DNA of 13,255 bases from an archaeon (GCA_005239615.1 SBBR01000096.1:1-13255); one strand, 5' to 3'. Shown: positions 7,253 to 13,148, counted from the first letter of the stretch. Numbers and translations are program-made. Notes: generated from the letters alone by a model not told the origin.

Positions 7253-7732
7253 ATGGACAGCAGGCAGAATATAATACTCGGCATTATCGTTGTGTCAATC
7301 TTCATTTTCCTTACAACCGTACTGGTATTCGTTTACGCCCTCTCGCCGAACCCGGAAAATATACCATCATTTCTACTGCCTTTCCTGCAGTACCATATCC
7401 ACTTCATGGTGCTCATGGGGCTCTTCGGCGTGATTTCCGGAGTGCTTGTCTACAGCTTAATGGGGCAAACCATCGAGCGGCAGAAGATGGTCGTGAAGAC
7501 CAACACCGACATAATATTCAAGTTCCTCGGAAAGGAGGACCGCGAGGTCCTGAAGCTCCTTTTCGCGAAGGGCGGCATGACCACACAGGGCGAAATAGCC
7601 AAGGTGAACAACATGTCAAGGCTGCGCGCCCACCGCGCCGTGAAAAAGCTTGAAGAGCGCGGCATAGTGCATGTGGAGAAGCACGGGAAAATAAACATGG
7701 TGAGGCTCGTGGACGAGCTTAGGCAGCAATAA
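7253..7732 (+). CDS. Membrane-anchored winged-helix transcription regulator, candidate copper sensor
   Basis: This 159-residue protein has two N-terminal membrane helices (about 7-29 and 47-70), a short external loop, then a cytoplasmic winged helix-turn-helix (about 95-153) with the run GEIAKVNNMSRLRAHRAVKK and a wing around GIVHVEKHGK. The fold is of the MarR/MarR_2-like type found in many archaeal regulators. The second helix begins with a YHIHFMVLM stretch whose two His and two Met residues could bind copper. It is transcribed away from the copper cassette, the classic position for a regulator. TTG at 7247 is two codons upstream in frame; the ATG is preferred. No known copper regulator (CsoR, CopY, CueR) is present. 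The sensor role is inference from position and residues. Confidence 0.8.
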   Translation: MDSRQNIILGIIVVSIFIFLTTVLVFVYALSPNPENIPSFLLPFLQYHIHFMVLMGLFGVISGVLVYSLMGQTIERQKMVVKTNTDIIFKFLGKEDREVLKLLFAKGGMTTQGEIAKVNNMSRLRAHRAVKKLEERGIVHVEKHGKINMVRLVDELRQQ

Positions 7733-7862
7733 TAAAAAAGCGCCAACTCCAGGTTTGTGCATTCCGCCCCGGGTCGGAGCAGCCACCAAACCAACGAAAC
7801 AGCCCACCAAAATAGGCCCTAACGGCGCGGTTATCAGTATATGGTGATGGCAATGCGCATCC
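7733..7862. other. Non-coding stretch before the broken trmB gene
   Basis: No open frame of useful length, T-tract or convincing hairpin is seen. The end of it, about 7809-7862, probably holds the ruined N-terminus of the trmB gene: in the trmB frame it reads through fragments interrupted by a TGA at 7845-7847. Confidence 0.4.
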
Positions 7863-8494
7863 ACAGGAATCAACCGCACCAATGTCTATGAGGCCCTTGA
7901 CAGGCTCGTGGAGAAGGGCACTGTCTCCTTTGTCGCAAAGAATAAGATGAGATGGTTCCAGGCAAAGCCGCCCGAGCACCTGATGGTCCTACTAGGGGAA
8001 AAGGAGGCGGAGTTGGAAAAGACCAGGCGCGCCGTGCTAATGGCCATTGCGGAGCTGAAAAAATCCCCCCGAAGCCGAAGGAGAGCCTTGATGCGGACAT
8101 TTTCGTCGGAAGGAAGGCCCTCAAATCGCTCCTCGAGGAAAAATTGCAGGCCCGACAGCCGCTGAGCTTTTTTGCCGCGAGCCTGCAATTCAGGTATTTT
8201 TTCGGCGCGTATTTCAGGCAGTGGCAGAAGAAAAGGGCAAGCCTCGGCATACCACAGAGGACAATATTTCCCGAAAATGGCCGAAAGGATGTCAAGAGGA
8301 CAGACCTTTGGGAGAGGAAATTTGTCGGCAAGAACCATGCAAGCCCAACCACCACTATTGTCTACGGCGACAACTGCCTCTTCGTACATTGGACAAAAGA
8401 GCCGCTTGCGGTAAAAATAGAGAATGCCGGGATTGCGCGCTCGCACATGAACAACTTCAATGCGCTGTGGAATTTCCCCGTCGCCAAGGGCTGA
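7863..8494 (+). pseudogene. Decayed TrmB-family transcription regulator
   Basis: Two frames together spell out a TrmB protein. In the frame of base 7863, TGINRTNVYEALDRLVEKGT and the following residues are the recognition helix and wing of the TrmB winged helix, then a coiled-coil-like ELEKTRRAVLMAIAELKKS. From about 8070 the homology moves to another frame, with DADIFVGRKALKSLLEEKL, RYFFGAYFRQWQKKRASLGI and an end like NNFNALWNFP, the TrmB C-terminal effector domain. One missing base in the run of six A (8058-8063) or six C (8065-8070) explains the shift. The first half of the DNA-binding domain and any start codon are also gone (TGA at 7845). TrmB proteins sense sugars in archaea; here the gene is very probably dead. 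Confidence 0.85.
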
Positions 8495-8509
8495 GCCAGT
8501 ACAACTCAG

Positions 8510-8515
8510 AAAAAA
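8510..8515 (-). terminator. T-tract terminator after the zinc-finger gene
   Basis: Six T residues on the minus strand begin eight bases past the stop at 8524. Archaeal intrinsic termination needs little more than such a tract. It would end the second operon. Confidence 0.45.
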
Positions 8516-8523
8516 GCCATGGT

Positions 8524-8736
8524 TCAGAGCATGCCCTTAGCCGCGTGCTTCATCCTGCGAATGCATTTTTTGTGCCAGTGCTTTCCCGCCCACTTCTTCT
8601 CGGTGCCGGCAGCGCCGCATAGGGAACAGGGCTCGTTGTACTTGCCCTCTTCAGCCATGGCGGGCGGTTCAGTTTCGCTTTTTTTGGCTCCGGCAGAGGT
8701 ATCCTTTTTCCCAAGCAGATTGCCAATTAGGCCCAT
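8524..8736 (-). CDS. Small zinc-finger protein with amphipathic N-terminus
   Basis: This 70-residue protein starts MGLIGNLLGKK, has an acidic/polar linker, and ends in a compact zinc-binding pattern: Cys37-x2-Cys40, 12 residues, then His53-x-His55-x2-Cys58 (KHWHKKCIRRMK). This resembles LIM or treble-clef half-fingers in which WHxxC supplies the second ligand pair; it has no enzyme signature. An ATG directly upstream at 8739 overlaps the TGA of the preceding broken gene (ATGA), so the two were translated in a coupled way; the start at 8736 is preferred because the two sibling proteins also start MG. A longer frame reaching 8976 exists but reads through the preceding gene out of frame. The function is unknown. 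Confidence 0.75.
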   Translation of the reverse strand: MGLIGNLLGKKDTSAGAKKSETEPPAMAEEGKYNEPCSLCGAAGTEKKWAGKHWHKKCIRRMKHAAKGML

Positions 8737-8971
8737 CATCTCACGAACCTGAGCTTCATTCCTGTGGAAATATCCCCATTGGATACCCCCTTCAGCTGAA
8801 AAACATTTCCGACAGGGACAACACCCACCCCGGCAATGAAGTAAACATTGGATATTTCCACGACTGCGTAAGAGCCCGATAGGCGGCTTGATCACTCCCG
8901 GCAGGCGGCATTTTCTGCGCCAACTCCTCCTGCGCGGTTTTCGGCTTTCCGAACAAGTCAAACAAACCCAT
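8736..8971 (-). pseudogene. Frameshifted small protein: amphipathic N-terminus plus EF-1A/EF-Tu domain-2-like beta barrel
   Basis: Three minus-strand frames join into one sensible protein of about 77 residues. From ATG 8971 the first frame gives MGLFDLFGKPKTAQEELAQK. Removing one A from the AAAA at 8911-8914 continues as LPGVIKPPIG, and removing one G from the GGG at 8875-8877 continues as SYAVVEISNVYFIAGVGVVP, then VGNVF and a final GDISTGMKLRFVR ending at TGA 8738-8736. The NVYFIAGVGVVPVGNVF core mirrors the domain-2 pattern DVYKIGGIGTVPVGRVETG of archaeal EF-1A. Both lesions are single extra bases in short runs. Read without correction, the first frame gives 59 residues that lose all similarity after about residue 20. 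An original role is not known; such standalone barrels are not elongation factors. Confidence 0.7.
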
Positions 8972-8991
8972 GCCAAGAATTACCTGCATTC

Positions 8992-9002
8992 AAAATAAAA
9001 AA
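8992..9002 (-). terminator. T-rich element between two small genes (terminator or promoter)
   Basis: The minus strand reads TTTTTTATTTT eight bases past the stop of the 37-residue gene. It can act as an archaeal T-tract terminator. It also lies about 26 bases before the ATG at 8971 and could be a weak TATA-like element for that gene. Sequence alone does not separate the two. Confidence 0.4.
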
Positions 9003-9010
9003 TCAGCCAT

Positions 9011-9124
9011 TTAATGCAGGAGCCTGCGCTTCAGGCCCTTTTTCCGGCCGCCGCCCTGGGCGTCCTCCTGCCCTCCGTCCTGTGGGTTTCCCTTTTGCCC
9101 AATCAAATCGCCCAATATGCCCAT
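9011..9124 (-). CDS. 37-residue protein with amphipathic N-terminus and basic tail
   Basis: The reading from ATG 9124 to TAA gives 37 residues: MGILGDLIGQK, a Gly/Gln/Asp-rich middle, and a basic end RKKGLKRRLLH. It begins 13 bases after the DUF5676-like gene and runs the same way. Support comes mainly from its N-terminus, which repeats the motif seen at the starts of the next two small genes (MGLFDLFGK and MGLIGNLLGKK). The ribosome site is weak. There is no known domain. It may be a membrane-associated peptide, or the N-terminal remnant of a longer protein. Confidence 0.5.
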   Translation of the reverse strand: MGILGDLIGQKGNPQDGGQEDAQGGGRKKGLKRRLLH

Positions 9125-9137
9125 TGTCAACTGCCCA

Positions 9138-9458
9138 TTACACCTTAACGCCTTGGGTTCTGCCGCTCAATAGCCTTGGTTCCGGCCCCTGTATTTTTGG
9201 CTTCGCTGCCCAGTTATAAGAGACCGCAACCAGATAGCCTAGCACTGCGCCGAATATTGCGCCTGCTATTATGTTTCCAATCCAGCTTGTGGCGGAGAAC
9301 GCCCCAATGCCGTACTGCACGCTGTTGTACATCATCATGCTGTAGGTGTCCCTCATCATCCCCGGCGCCCCGAGGTATGCGAGCCCAAAAAGCGCGTGCA
9401 ATACGCCTGATGCCACCGCGCCTGAAACTGTTGCAGCCTTTACACTCAGTTTTTCCAT
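9138..9458 (-). CDS. DUF5676-like two-helix membrane protein
   Basis: This 106-residue protein has two membrane segments (about 10-32 and 58-82) separated by a Met/Tyr-rich loop GMMRDTYSMMMYNS. The arrangement of a short N-terminus, helix, loop, Gly-rich second helix and an Asn/Trp near its end (VSYNW) is like the DUF5676 family, small proteins often found near heavy-metal ATPase genes; the match is by pattern only. GGAGGG at 9468-9473 is the ribosome site. ATG 9458 is 10 bases from it; ATG 9464, four bases away, would add two residues. The methionine cluster might bind Cu+, but that is speculation. Confidence 0.65.
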   Translation of the reverse strand: MEKLSVKAATVSGAVASGVLHALFGLAYLGAPGMMRDTYSMMMYNSVQYGIGAFSATSWIGNIIAGAIFGAVLGYLVAVSYNWAAKPKIQGPEPRLLSGRTQGVKV

Positions 9459-9504
9459 TGCCATCTTCCCTCCGGTGAATCCCGATGCCGTTTACCTGTG
9501 CACT

Positions 9505-9774
9505 TCATTTGTTTACTTGCGTACTTTTTTTTCCTTTGTTTATTAGCCTTTCCCTCAGTTCTTTTTCGTCCGGCAGGCCGGAAAACTCCAGCTTGCCGTC
9601 AATCACTATGCCCGGCATTGCTGTGAACATGTACTTTTCAAGCAAGTCGGGGCGGCCCATAACATTTATTTCCTCCACTTCAATCGGCATTCTTTCCACT
9701 ATGCGCGCAAGCATTTTCTTTGCTGTTGCGCATGGGGCACAGCCCGGGGTCGAGAGTATTGTGACTTTGGCCAT
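9505..9774 (-). CDS. Small thioredoxin/glutaredoxin-like protein (CAPC active site)
   Basis: This 89-residue cytoplasmic protein has a thioredoxin fold of the minimal archaeal type: a beta strand KVTILSTP, the redox motif Cys12-Ala-Pro-Cys15, and a cis-proline loop TAMPGIVIDG with Pro54. It carries no signal or membrane segment. Small thioredoxins of this kind can pass electrons to the inner face of CcdA-type transporters, and a ccdA gene lies three genes upstream in the same operon; that partnership is inferred. It begins seven bases after the YHS gene stop. The C-terminal tail NKGKKSTQVNK is polar and probably disordered. Confidence 0.87.
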   Translation of the reverse strand: MAKVTILSTPGCAPCATAKKMLARIVERMPIEVEEINVMGRPDLLEKYMFTAMPGIVIDGKLEFSGLPDEKELRERLINKGKKSTQVNK

Positions 9775-9781
9775 GTTTGGC

Positions 9782-9922
9782 TCACTTTTTCACGAATTTT
9801 TCAGGGTTCCTGTCGAACACACCTTTGCAGCCCGTACAGCAGAAGTAATACGTTTTCCCGTTGTACTGGCTCTTTTCCGAGTTCTCGTATACATTCATTC
9901 CGCATACTATGTCCTTTGCCAT
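9782..9922 (-). CDS. YHS-domain metal-binding protein, 46 residues
   Basis: The complete protein is one YHS domain. It shows IVCGMNV (Cys7), the tyrosine-rich strand YNGKTYYFCCTGCK (Cys28, Cys29, Cys32) and FDRNPEKFVKK. YHS domains are short metal-binding modules found in copper and other heavy-metal ATPases and as free proteins near them. The ribosome site GGAGG at 9931-9935 is eight bases before the ATG and is among the best in the window, which strongly supports expression. It sits between the His-rich 52-mer and the thioredoxin genes. Binding of Cu+ is inferred from the family and the neighbourhood. Confidence 0.92.
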   Translation of the reverse strand: MAKDIVCGMNVYENSEKSQYNGKTYYFCCTGCKGVFDRNPEKFVKK

Positions 9923-9950
9923 TCTATTCGCCTCCTTTTAGCCGTATGAT

Positions 9951-10109
9951 TTATTTTATGAATGTGAGCAGCAGCCCAGCCACTAATACTCCTACCAAGA
10001 GCAGTGCGGCTATTGGAAGCCAGCTTGGGTTCTGGTCCCCGTGGTCGTGCTGGTCGTTATTTTGCTTGTAGTCGCCGTGCTTGTGTTCAGTGCCTCCGCA
10101 GCAATTCAC
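9951..10109 (-). CDS. 52-residue His/Cys-rich single-helix membrane protein
   Basis: From GTG 10109, which overlaps the ccdA stop (GTGA), this reads 52 residues to TAA. The N-terminus NCCGGTEHKHGDY and a second cluster DQHDHGDQ give two Cys and four His in 22 residues, followed by PSWLP and one membrane helix (about 31-50) ending in TFIK. GGGGGTG lies five to six bases upstream as the ribosome site. The layout suggests a metal-collecting tail held at the membrane. Orientation is uncertain: the short FIK end is positive and would favour the metal tail facing outside. I know no characterised family for it; coupling to ccdA makes a role in the thiol/metal operon likely. Confidence 0.8.
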   Translation of the reverse strand: MNCCGGTEHKHGDYKQNNDQHDHGDQNPSWLPIAALLLVGVLVAGLLLTFIK

Positions 10110-10969
10110 ATTTTCACCCCCTTTTTTCCGGCAGCTTTCTTGTACAGGTAAGCCGTCCCGATGAGCAATAGGGCAAGGAACACCCAGTCAGGCAGTATTT
10201 TTGCCGCCTCGAGCGCCCTGCCCTGCAGGCCTTGGAGCCACATTGCGAACGCTATTTGCTCGGCAGTCGTGGCCGTGATTTTGTTGGTGAATGCGGCGAT
10301 GAGCGTGAACAGGCCGATTATGACCAGGATTGCGCCTGAGAACACGCTCGTTGAGTGCAAGCCGATGCTTTTCCCGAAGAGGCGCAAATCAAATGCTTTA
10401 CCCTTGATGATTGGGTTTTCAGAGAACTTGTATCTGTCCCAGAGCAGTGCGAGCACGACAAGCGGCACGACCATACCGAGCACGTAGGCCCACCCGAGGA
10501 AAAATGCCTGTACGAAGGAGGCGCTTATGAGTGAGAGCGTGAGCACTCCTGCGAGCACTGGCAGGCAGCATGAGCTGGCGAACCCTGAGAAGAGGCCGAG
10601 CTGGTAGACGGTGAGGGCATCCATTTTTTCCATGCTTGGCGCTTTTGGCTTGAATGGCATTGAAAGTGTCCTGCCTGCAAGCGTGAAGAGGCCAAGGAGT
10701 AACATGAAGAGGCCGCCCGCGATGAATATTTCCTTGTGGAACTGCGTCGCGAGCTGCCCTAGCCCGGCAAGGCCCAGGCCTATTGGTATGAGTATGGTCG
10801 CGAGGCCGAGCGTGAAGATGAGCGTCATCTTGAGTATCTGCCCCTTTTCCTTGAGTGCGAACGCGAAGTATGCCGGCAGCAGGAATGTTATGCAGCAGGG
10901 CGCAAAGAATGCAACTGCACCGCTCAGGAATGCGGCGAGTATTGATGCCGCGAAGAACTCAGGAATCAT
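10106..10969 (-). CDS. CcdA/DsbD-type transmembrane thiol-disulfide transporter
   Basis: This 287-residue protein has about seven or eight membrane helices and two internal cysteine sites typical of CcdA: AFFAPCCITFLLPAY at about 20-34 (Cys25, Cys26) and FASSCCLPVLAG at about 130-141 (Cys134, Cys135). The family carries electrons from cytoplasmic thioredoxin to redox proteins outside the cell. Doublet CC in both sites is notable; classic members have one reactive Cys in each. A longer loop at about 100-120 and a C-terminal extension with two further helices (about 208-228 and 260-277) make it larger than minimal CcdA (about 220). Its ATG overlaps the redoxin stop (ATGA, 10966-10969), so the two are coupled and probably partners. 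Confidence 0.88.
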   Translation of the reverse strand: MIPEFFAASILAAFLSGAVAFFAPCCITFLLPAYFAFALKEKGQILKMTLIFTLGLATILIPIGLGLAGLGQLATQFHKEIFIAGGLFMLLLGLFTLAGRTLSMPFKPKAPSMEKMDALTVYQLGLFSGFASSCCLPVLAGVLTLSLISASFVQAFFLGWAYVLGMVVPLVVLALLWDRYKFSENPIIKGKAFDLRLFGKSIGLHSTSVFSGAILVIIGLFTLIAAFTNKITATTAEQIAFAMWLQGLQGRALEAAKILPDWVFLALLLIGTAYLYKKAAGKKGVKM

Positions 10970-11598
10970 TGTCCGGCACCCTCTCCAATGAGGCCGGCCT
11001 TCACGCTGCCTAGGATACTTTCAACAGGCACGTACATTGTCCCTGTTCCTCCAGAGTGGTGGTCGCCGCTTGCCGGAGGTTTGTATGCGCTGTACCTCCA
11101 CCTTATTGTGCCGCTCTTGTCAATGAGCACGAAAACATGGCCCGGCCGCTCGCCCGGATGCATGCTGTCGCGCAGCACATCATACATTGCGGATGCCGTG
11201 AGGCTGTTGTCGTAGAGGAGCGTGTCCCGGATTCCGTACTGCGCCTTTGCCTGTGCGAGCGCCCCCGGAGAGTCGACCGTAATCATCACCACTTCAGTGT
11301 CAAGCGCGTCGAATTCCGCCTGTCGCTTTTCAATGTCCACCTGCTGGTACCAGCAGGCCGGGCACATGATGCCTTCCTGGAAGTATAGGAGAACATTCTT
11401 CTTGCCCTGGAGCGCCGAGAGCCTGAATTGCCCGCCCCCTACCACTGGCAGGGTGAAGTCCGGGGCCTTGTCGCCTTCCTTGAAACCTGCGTCATTGTCA
11501 TTCGCAGTTGCCAGCCCCCACCCGATAAGCCCTATGATTAGGATTATTCCTGCGAATGGCAGTATTTTCTCGAGGGTTTCTCCAATGCCCATTTCCAT
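10966..11598 (-). CDS. Membrane-anchored redoxin (peroxiredoxin/TlpA-like) with CPAC motif
   Basis: This 210-residue protein has an N-terminal membrane anchor (about 13-31) and a thioredoxin-fold AhpC/TSA-like domain outside: GDKAPDFTLPVVGGG (42-56), the redox site EGIMCPACWYQQ (Cys79, Cys82), VMITVDSPG, a YGIRDTLLYD stretch, and HVFVLIDKSGTIRW (154-167). The first residues after the anchor match peroxiredoxins, while the CxxC suits thiol-disulfide exchange of the TlpA/ResA kind. The C-terminal part has GDHHSGG (178-184), a possible metal contact. It overlaps ccdA by four bases, so CcdA is the likely electron donor. ATG 11592, two codons in, fits the ribosome site (AAGGCGG) better than ATG 11598. 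Peroxidase versus thiol oxidoreductase activity cannot be decided here. Confidence 0.87.
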   Translation of the reverse strand: MEMGIGETLEKILPFAGIILIIGLIGWGLATANDNDAGFKEGDKAPDFTLPVVGGGQFRLSALQGKKNVLLYFQEGIMCPACWYQQVDIEKRQAEFDALDTEVVMITVDSPGALAQAKAQYGIRDTLLYDNSLTASAMYDVLRDSMHPGERPGHVFVLIDKSGTIRWRYSAYKPPASGDHHSGGTGTMYVPVESILGSVKAGLIGEGAGQ

Positions 11599-11605
11599 TC
11601 CGCCT

Positions 11606-11731
11606 TCAGTAACCGAATATTGTCCAGCCTGGGTGCATTGCCTTCTGCATAAGCACGTAGGCTATTGTGAGGGCCAGCACCCAGAACCCGTTCTTGAGCC
11701 ATGGCATGTACTTTTCCCAGTCTAGTGGCAT
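11606..11731 (-). CDS. 41-residue single-helix membrane peptide
   Basis: The reading from ATG 11731 to TGA gives MPLDWEKYMPWLKNGFWV, then LALTIAYVLMQKAMHPGW and TIFGY: a short amphipathic start, one membrane helix (about 15-31) and an aromatic tail. Its start overlaps the end of the upstream two-helix gene by 10 bases, and its stop is seven bases before the redoxin ATG, so it fits tightly into the operon. GGATGG precedes the ATG as a moderate ribosome site. A longer frame from 11947 reads through the neighbour out of frame and is not accepted. There is no known family; a membrane accessory peptide is the most that can be said. Confidence 0.65.
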   Translation of the reverse strand: MPLDWEKYMPWLKNGFWVLALTIAYVLMQKAMHPGWTIFGY

Positions 11732-11928
11732 GATTTTCCATCCTTTGTGCCTAGAAAAGCCATTGCCATGTGCGAACCCACACACGCGAAGAGCGCAAGG
11801 CCATACACCAACCAGCCAGTGAAGCCGAGAAACTGCAGCACAATTATCAGGATTACGGGCAGCATGCAGCACACTGCCATCTGCGCAATATGGTTTGATT
11901 TTACTTCCCCCCAGAGTTTTCCGAGCAT
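11722..11928 (-). CDS. DUF2933-like two-helix membrane protein
   Basis: This 68-residue protein has two membrane helices (about 16-36 and 38-58). The features resemble DUF2933, small membrane proteins common in copper and heavy-metal operons: a start of helix 1 with VCCMLP (Cys20, Cys21, Met22) and a helix 2 that ends FACVGSHMAMAF (Cys49, His53, Met54), where the family typically has a C-P-L-M-H motif. The C-terminal KSCH adds another Cys/His pair. The similarity is judged from the pattern only. It starts 15 bases after the tandem thioredoxin gene with an AGGGGGG ribosome site, and overlaps the next gene. Binding of a soft metal in the membrane is plausible inference. Confidence 0.65.
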   Translation of the reverse strand: MLGKLWGEVKSNHIAQMAVCCMLPVILIIVLQFLGFTGWLVYGLALFACVGSHMAMAFLGTKDGKSCH

Positions 11929-11943
11929 GGTTTTTGCCCCCCT

Positions 11944-12819
11944 TCACTGCCCCGGCTGGGGCGTTTCCACTACCTCGTTCTTGTCCATGTCAATGTATTT
12001 TATTCCGCGTATGGCCTCGTGGCTCCTGAAAACATAGGTTCCATCAGCCTCTACTGTCCCGCCCTCAAGCCACGCATCCGGGAAACCGGTGTATGCGTTC
12101 AGGTCGCCGGAAATGATGAATGTGGGCAGTTTTTCCAGCCCGTACTTTGACAGAATTGCTTTTCCCTCAGGTGAATCATAACTCACTGTCTCCTGCCCAA
12201 TTGGCTTGATGCCGAAGGCGTTCTGCAGGATTTGTGTGAAAACCTCTTCCGCATTAAACACCCCGTTCCTGTCAGGCACGGAAACGAAAACCGCTTTTGT
12301 CCCCCCGCGGAGCCTTCCCGTGCCTGTTTCGAGGTAAATGGGCGGGATGGCCGTGAGGACCATTGTGCCGTCGCTTTCAACCGAGCCGATTCTTGGCCAG
12401 TTCTGCAAAAGCGCGGTTGCCTTTTTTGTTTCGCCTTCCAGAACCACGGTCGGAATTCTTTCTATGGTATATTTTTCGATTAATCGCTTTGCCTCTCCGG
12501 AATCCTTTTCAAGGGTTTTTTCGGAAATTATTTTTACGCCGGAGAGCTGCCTTAGCTGCTGCAAGAGCGGGGCAAGCGAAACCAGTTTTTTTTCTTTGGA
12601 TTGGGTTATCAGTGTAACGCTTATTTTTGCTGGCTCCGGAGCCGACTGGTTTCCGGAGGCGTTTGTGGTGGTCCTTGTGCCAAGACCCGATAGTACAAGG
12701 TCCCGTGCCTCAAATTTTGCAAAAGCACTTTGGATTGAGAATACGCTATAGAGCAGGATAATTATTGTGATTCCAGCCGCTACCCCTATTATCGTGAAAA
12801 CTTTTTTTCCATCAGGCAT
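11944..12819 (-). CDS. Anchored protein with two cysteine-free thioredoxin-like domains
   Basis: This 291-residue protein has an N-terminal membrane anchor (about 7-29), a polar linker, and two tandem repeats outside the cell (about 66-172 and 173-284). Each repeat has the second half of a thioredoxin fold: EAKRLIEKYTIERIPTVVLE with Pro123, and EGKAILSKYGLEKLPTFII with Pro232, followed by a Trp and a GSVESDG / GTVEADG turn. These are cis-proline loops, but the whole protein has no cysteine, so neither domain can do thiol exchange; related archaeal proteins, from memory, carry CxxC at the start of each repeat. It may be a binding or scaffold protein for the redoxin downstream. GGAGG lies seven bases before ATG 12819. 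Confidence 0.8.
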   Translation of the reverse strand: MPDGKKVFTIIGVAAGITIIILLYSVFSIQSAFAKFEARDLVLSGLGTRTTTNASGNQSAPEPAKISVTLITQSKEKKLVSLAPLLQQLRQLSGVKIISEKTLEKDSGEAKRLIEKYTIERIPTVVLEGETKKATALLQNWPRIGSVESDGTMVLTAIPPIYLETGTGRLRGGTKAVFVSVPDRNGVFNAEEVFTQILQNAFGIKPIGQETVSYDSPEGKAILSKYGLEKLPTFIISGDLNAYTGFPDAWLEGGTVEADGTYVFRSHEAIRGIKYIDMDKNEVVETPQPGQ

Positions 12820-12837
12820 TTCATGGCCTCCTTTTCG

Positions 12838-13107
12838 TCATTTCAGGCACTGGGCGTACTTGTCAGGGTGGTGGCTCAGGTGCTCTTTCCATTCCCCCGG
12901 GTCTTCGCCTGGCGGGACTGCGCAAATGTCGTTCGGGTCTTCCTTTGCCGAGAACTGCAAGTAGTTCGACTGGCTGTTCACCAGCCCTTTTTCTGGCTGA
13001 CCTGAAATCGAGAAGTAGAGGAGCGCGATGCCAGCGATTATCGAAACTGCCAGTATTCCCGTCACGATTTTTTCGCTGTCCAACAAAACACCTATGTTTG
13101 CATTCAC
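12838..13107 (-). CDS. Anchored small protein with a conserved-looking Cys/His motif
   Basis: This 89-residue protein has one membrane helix (about 13-33) and an external tail ending in DICAVPPGEDPGEW then KEHLSHHPDKYAQCLK. Cys62 and Cys87 flank Trp73, His76, His79 and His80; the two cysteines may form a disulfide or, with the histidines, a metal site. I recall similar PPG...W.EHLSHHPD.Y...C endings in other archaeal proteins but cannot name a family. It is first in the second operon, 11 bases after the expected transcription start. The start codon is GTG 13107, with AAAAGG 11-12 bases upstream; TTG codons at 13086 and 13083, just after an AGGTG, are alternatives. The gene ends 18 bases before the tandem thioredoxin gene. 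Confidence 0.75.
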   Translation of the reverse strand: MNANIGVLLDSEKIVTGILAVSIIAGIALLYFSISGQPEKGLVNSQSNYLQFSAKEDPNDICAVPPGEDPGEWKEHLSHHPDKYAQCLK

Positions 13108-13139
13108 CCTAAAGCTTTACCTTTTATGTAAAGCATTGT

Positions 13140-13148
13140 TTATTTAAA
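13140..13148 (-). promoter_or_regulatory. TATA box of the second minus-strand operon
   Basis: The minus strand reads GGTTTAAATAAAC, a close match to the archaeal TTTAWATA box, preceded by a purine stretch that could be a BRE. Its centre is about 37 bases before GTG 13107, placing the start of transcription near 13118. No other promoter of this quality is seen before 9138, so the genes down to there probably share it. Confidence 0.65.

Noticed and set aside
7870..8446. Minus-strand open frames across the trmB region
   Set aside because: The plus strand carries clear TrmB homology in two frames across the same bases; the minus readings have no recognisable motif.
8524..8976. Single 150-residue protein on the minus strand
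   Set aside because: Its first 80 residues are mostly an out-of-frame reading of the barrel gene; only the part from 8736 is a sensible protein with its own coupled start.
11606..11947. Single 113-residue protein on the minus strand
   Set aside because: The first two thirds read the two-helix DUF2933-like gene out of frame; only the last 41 codons fit as a gene.
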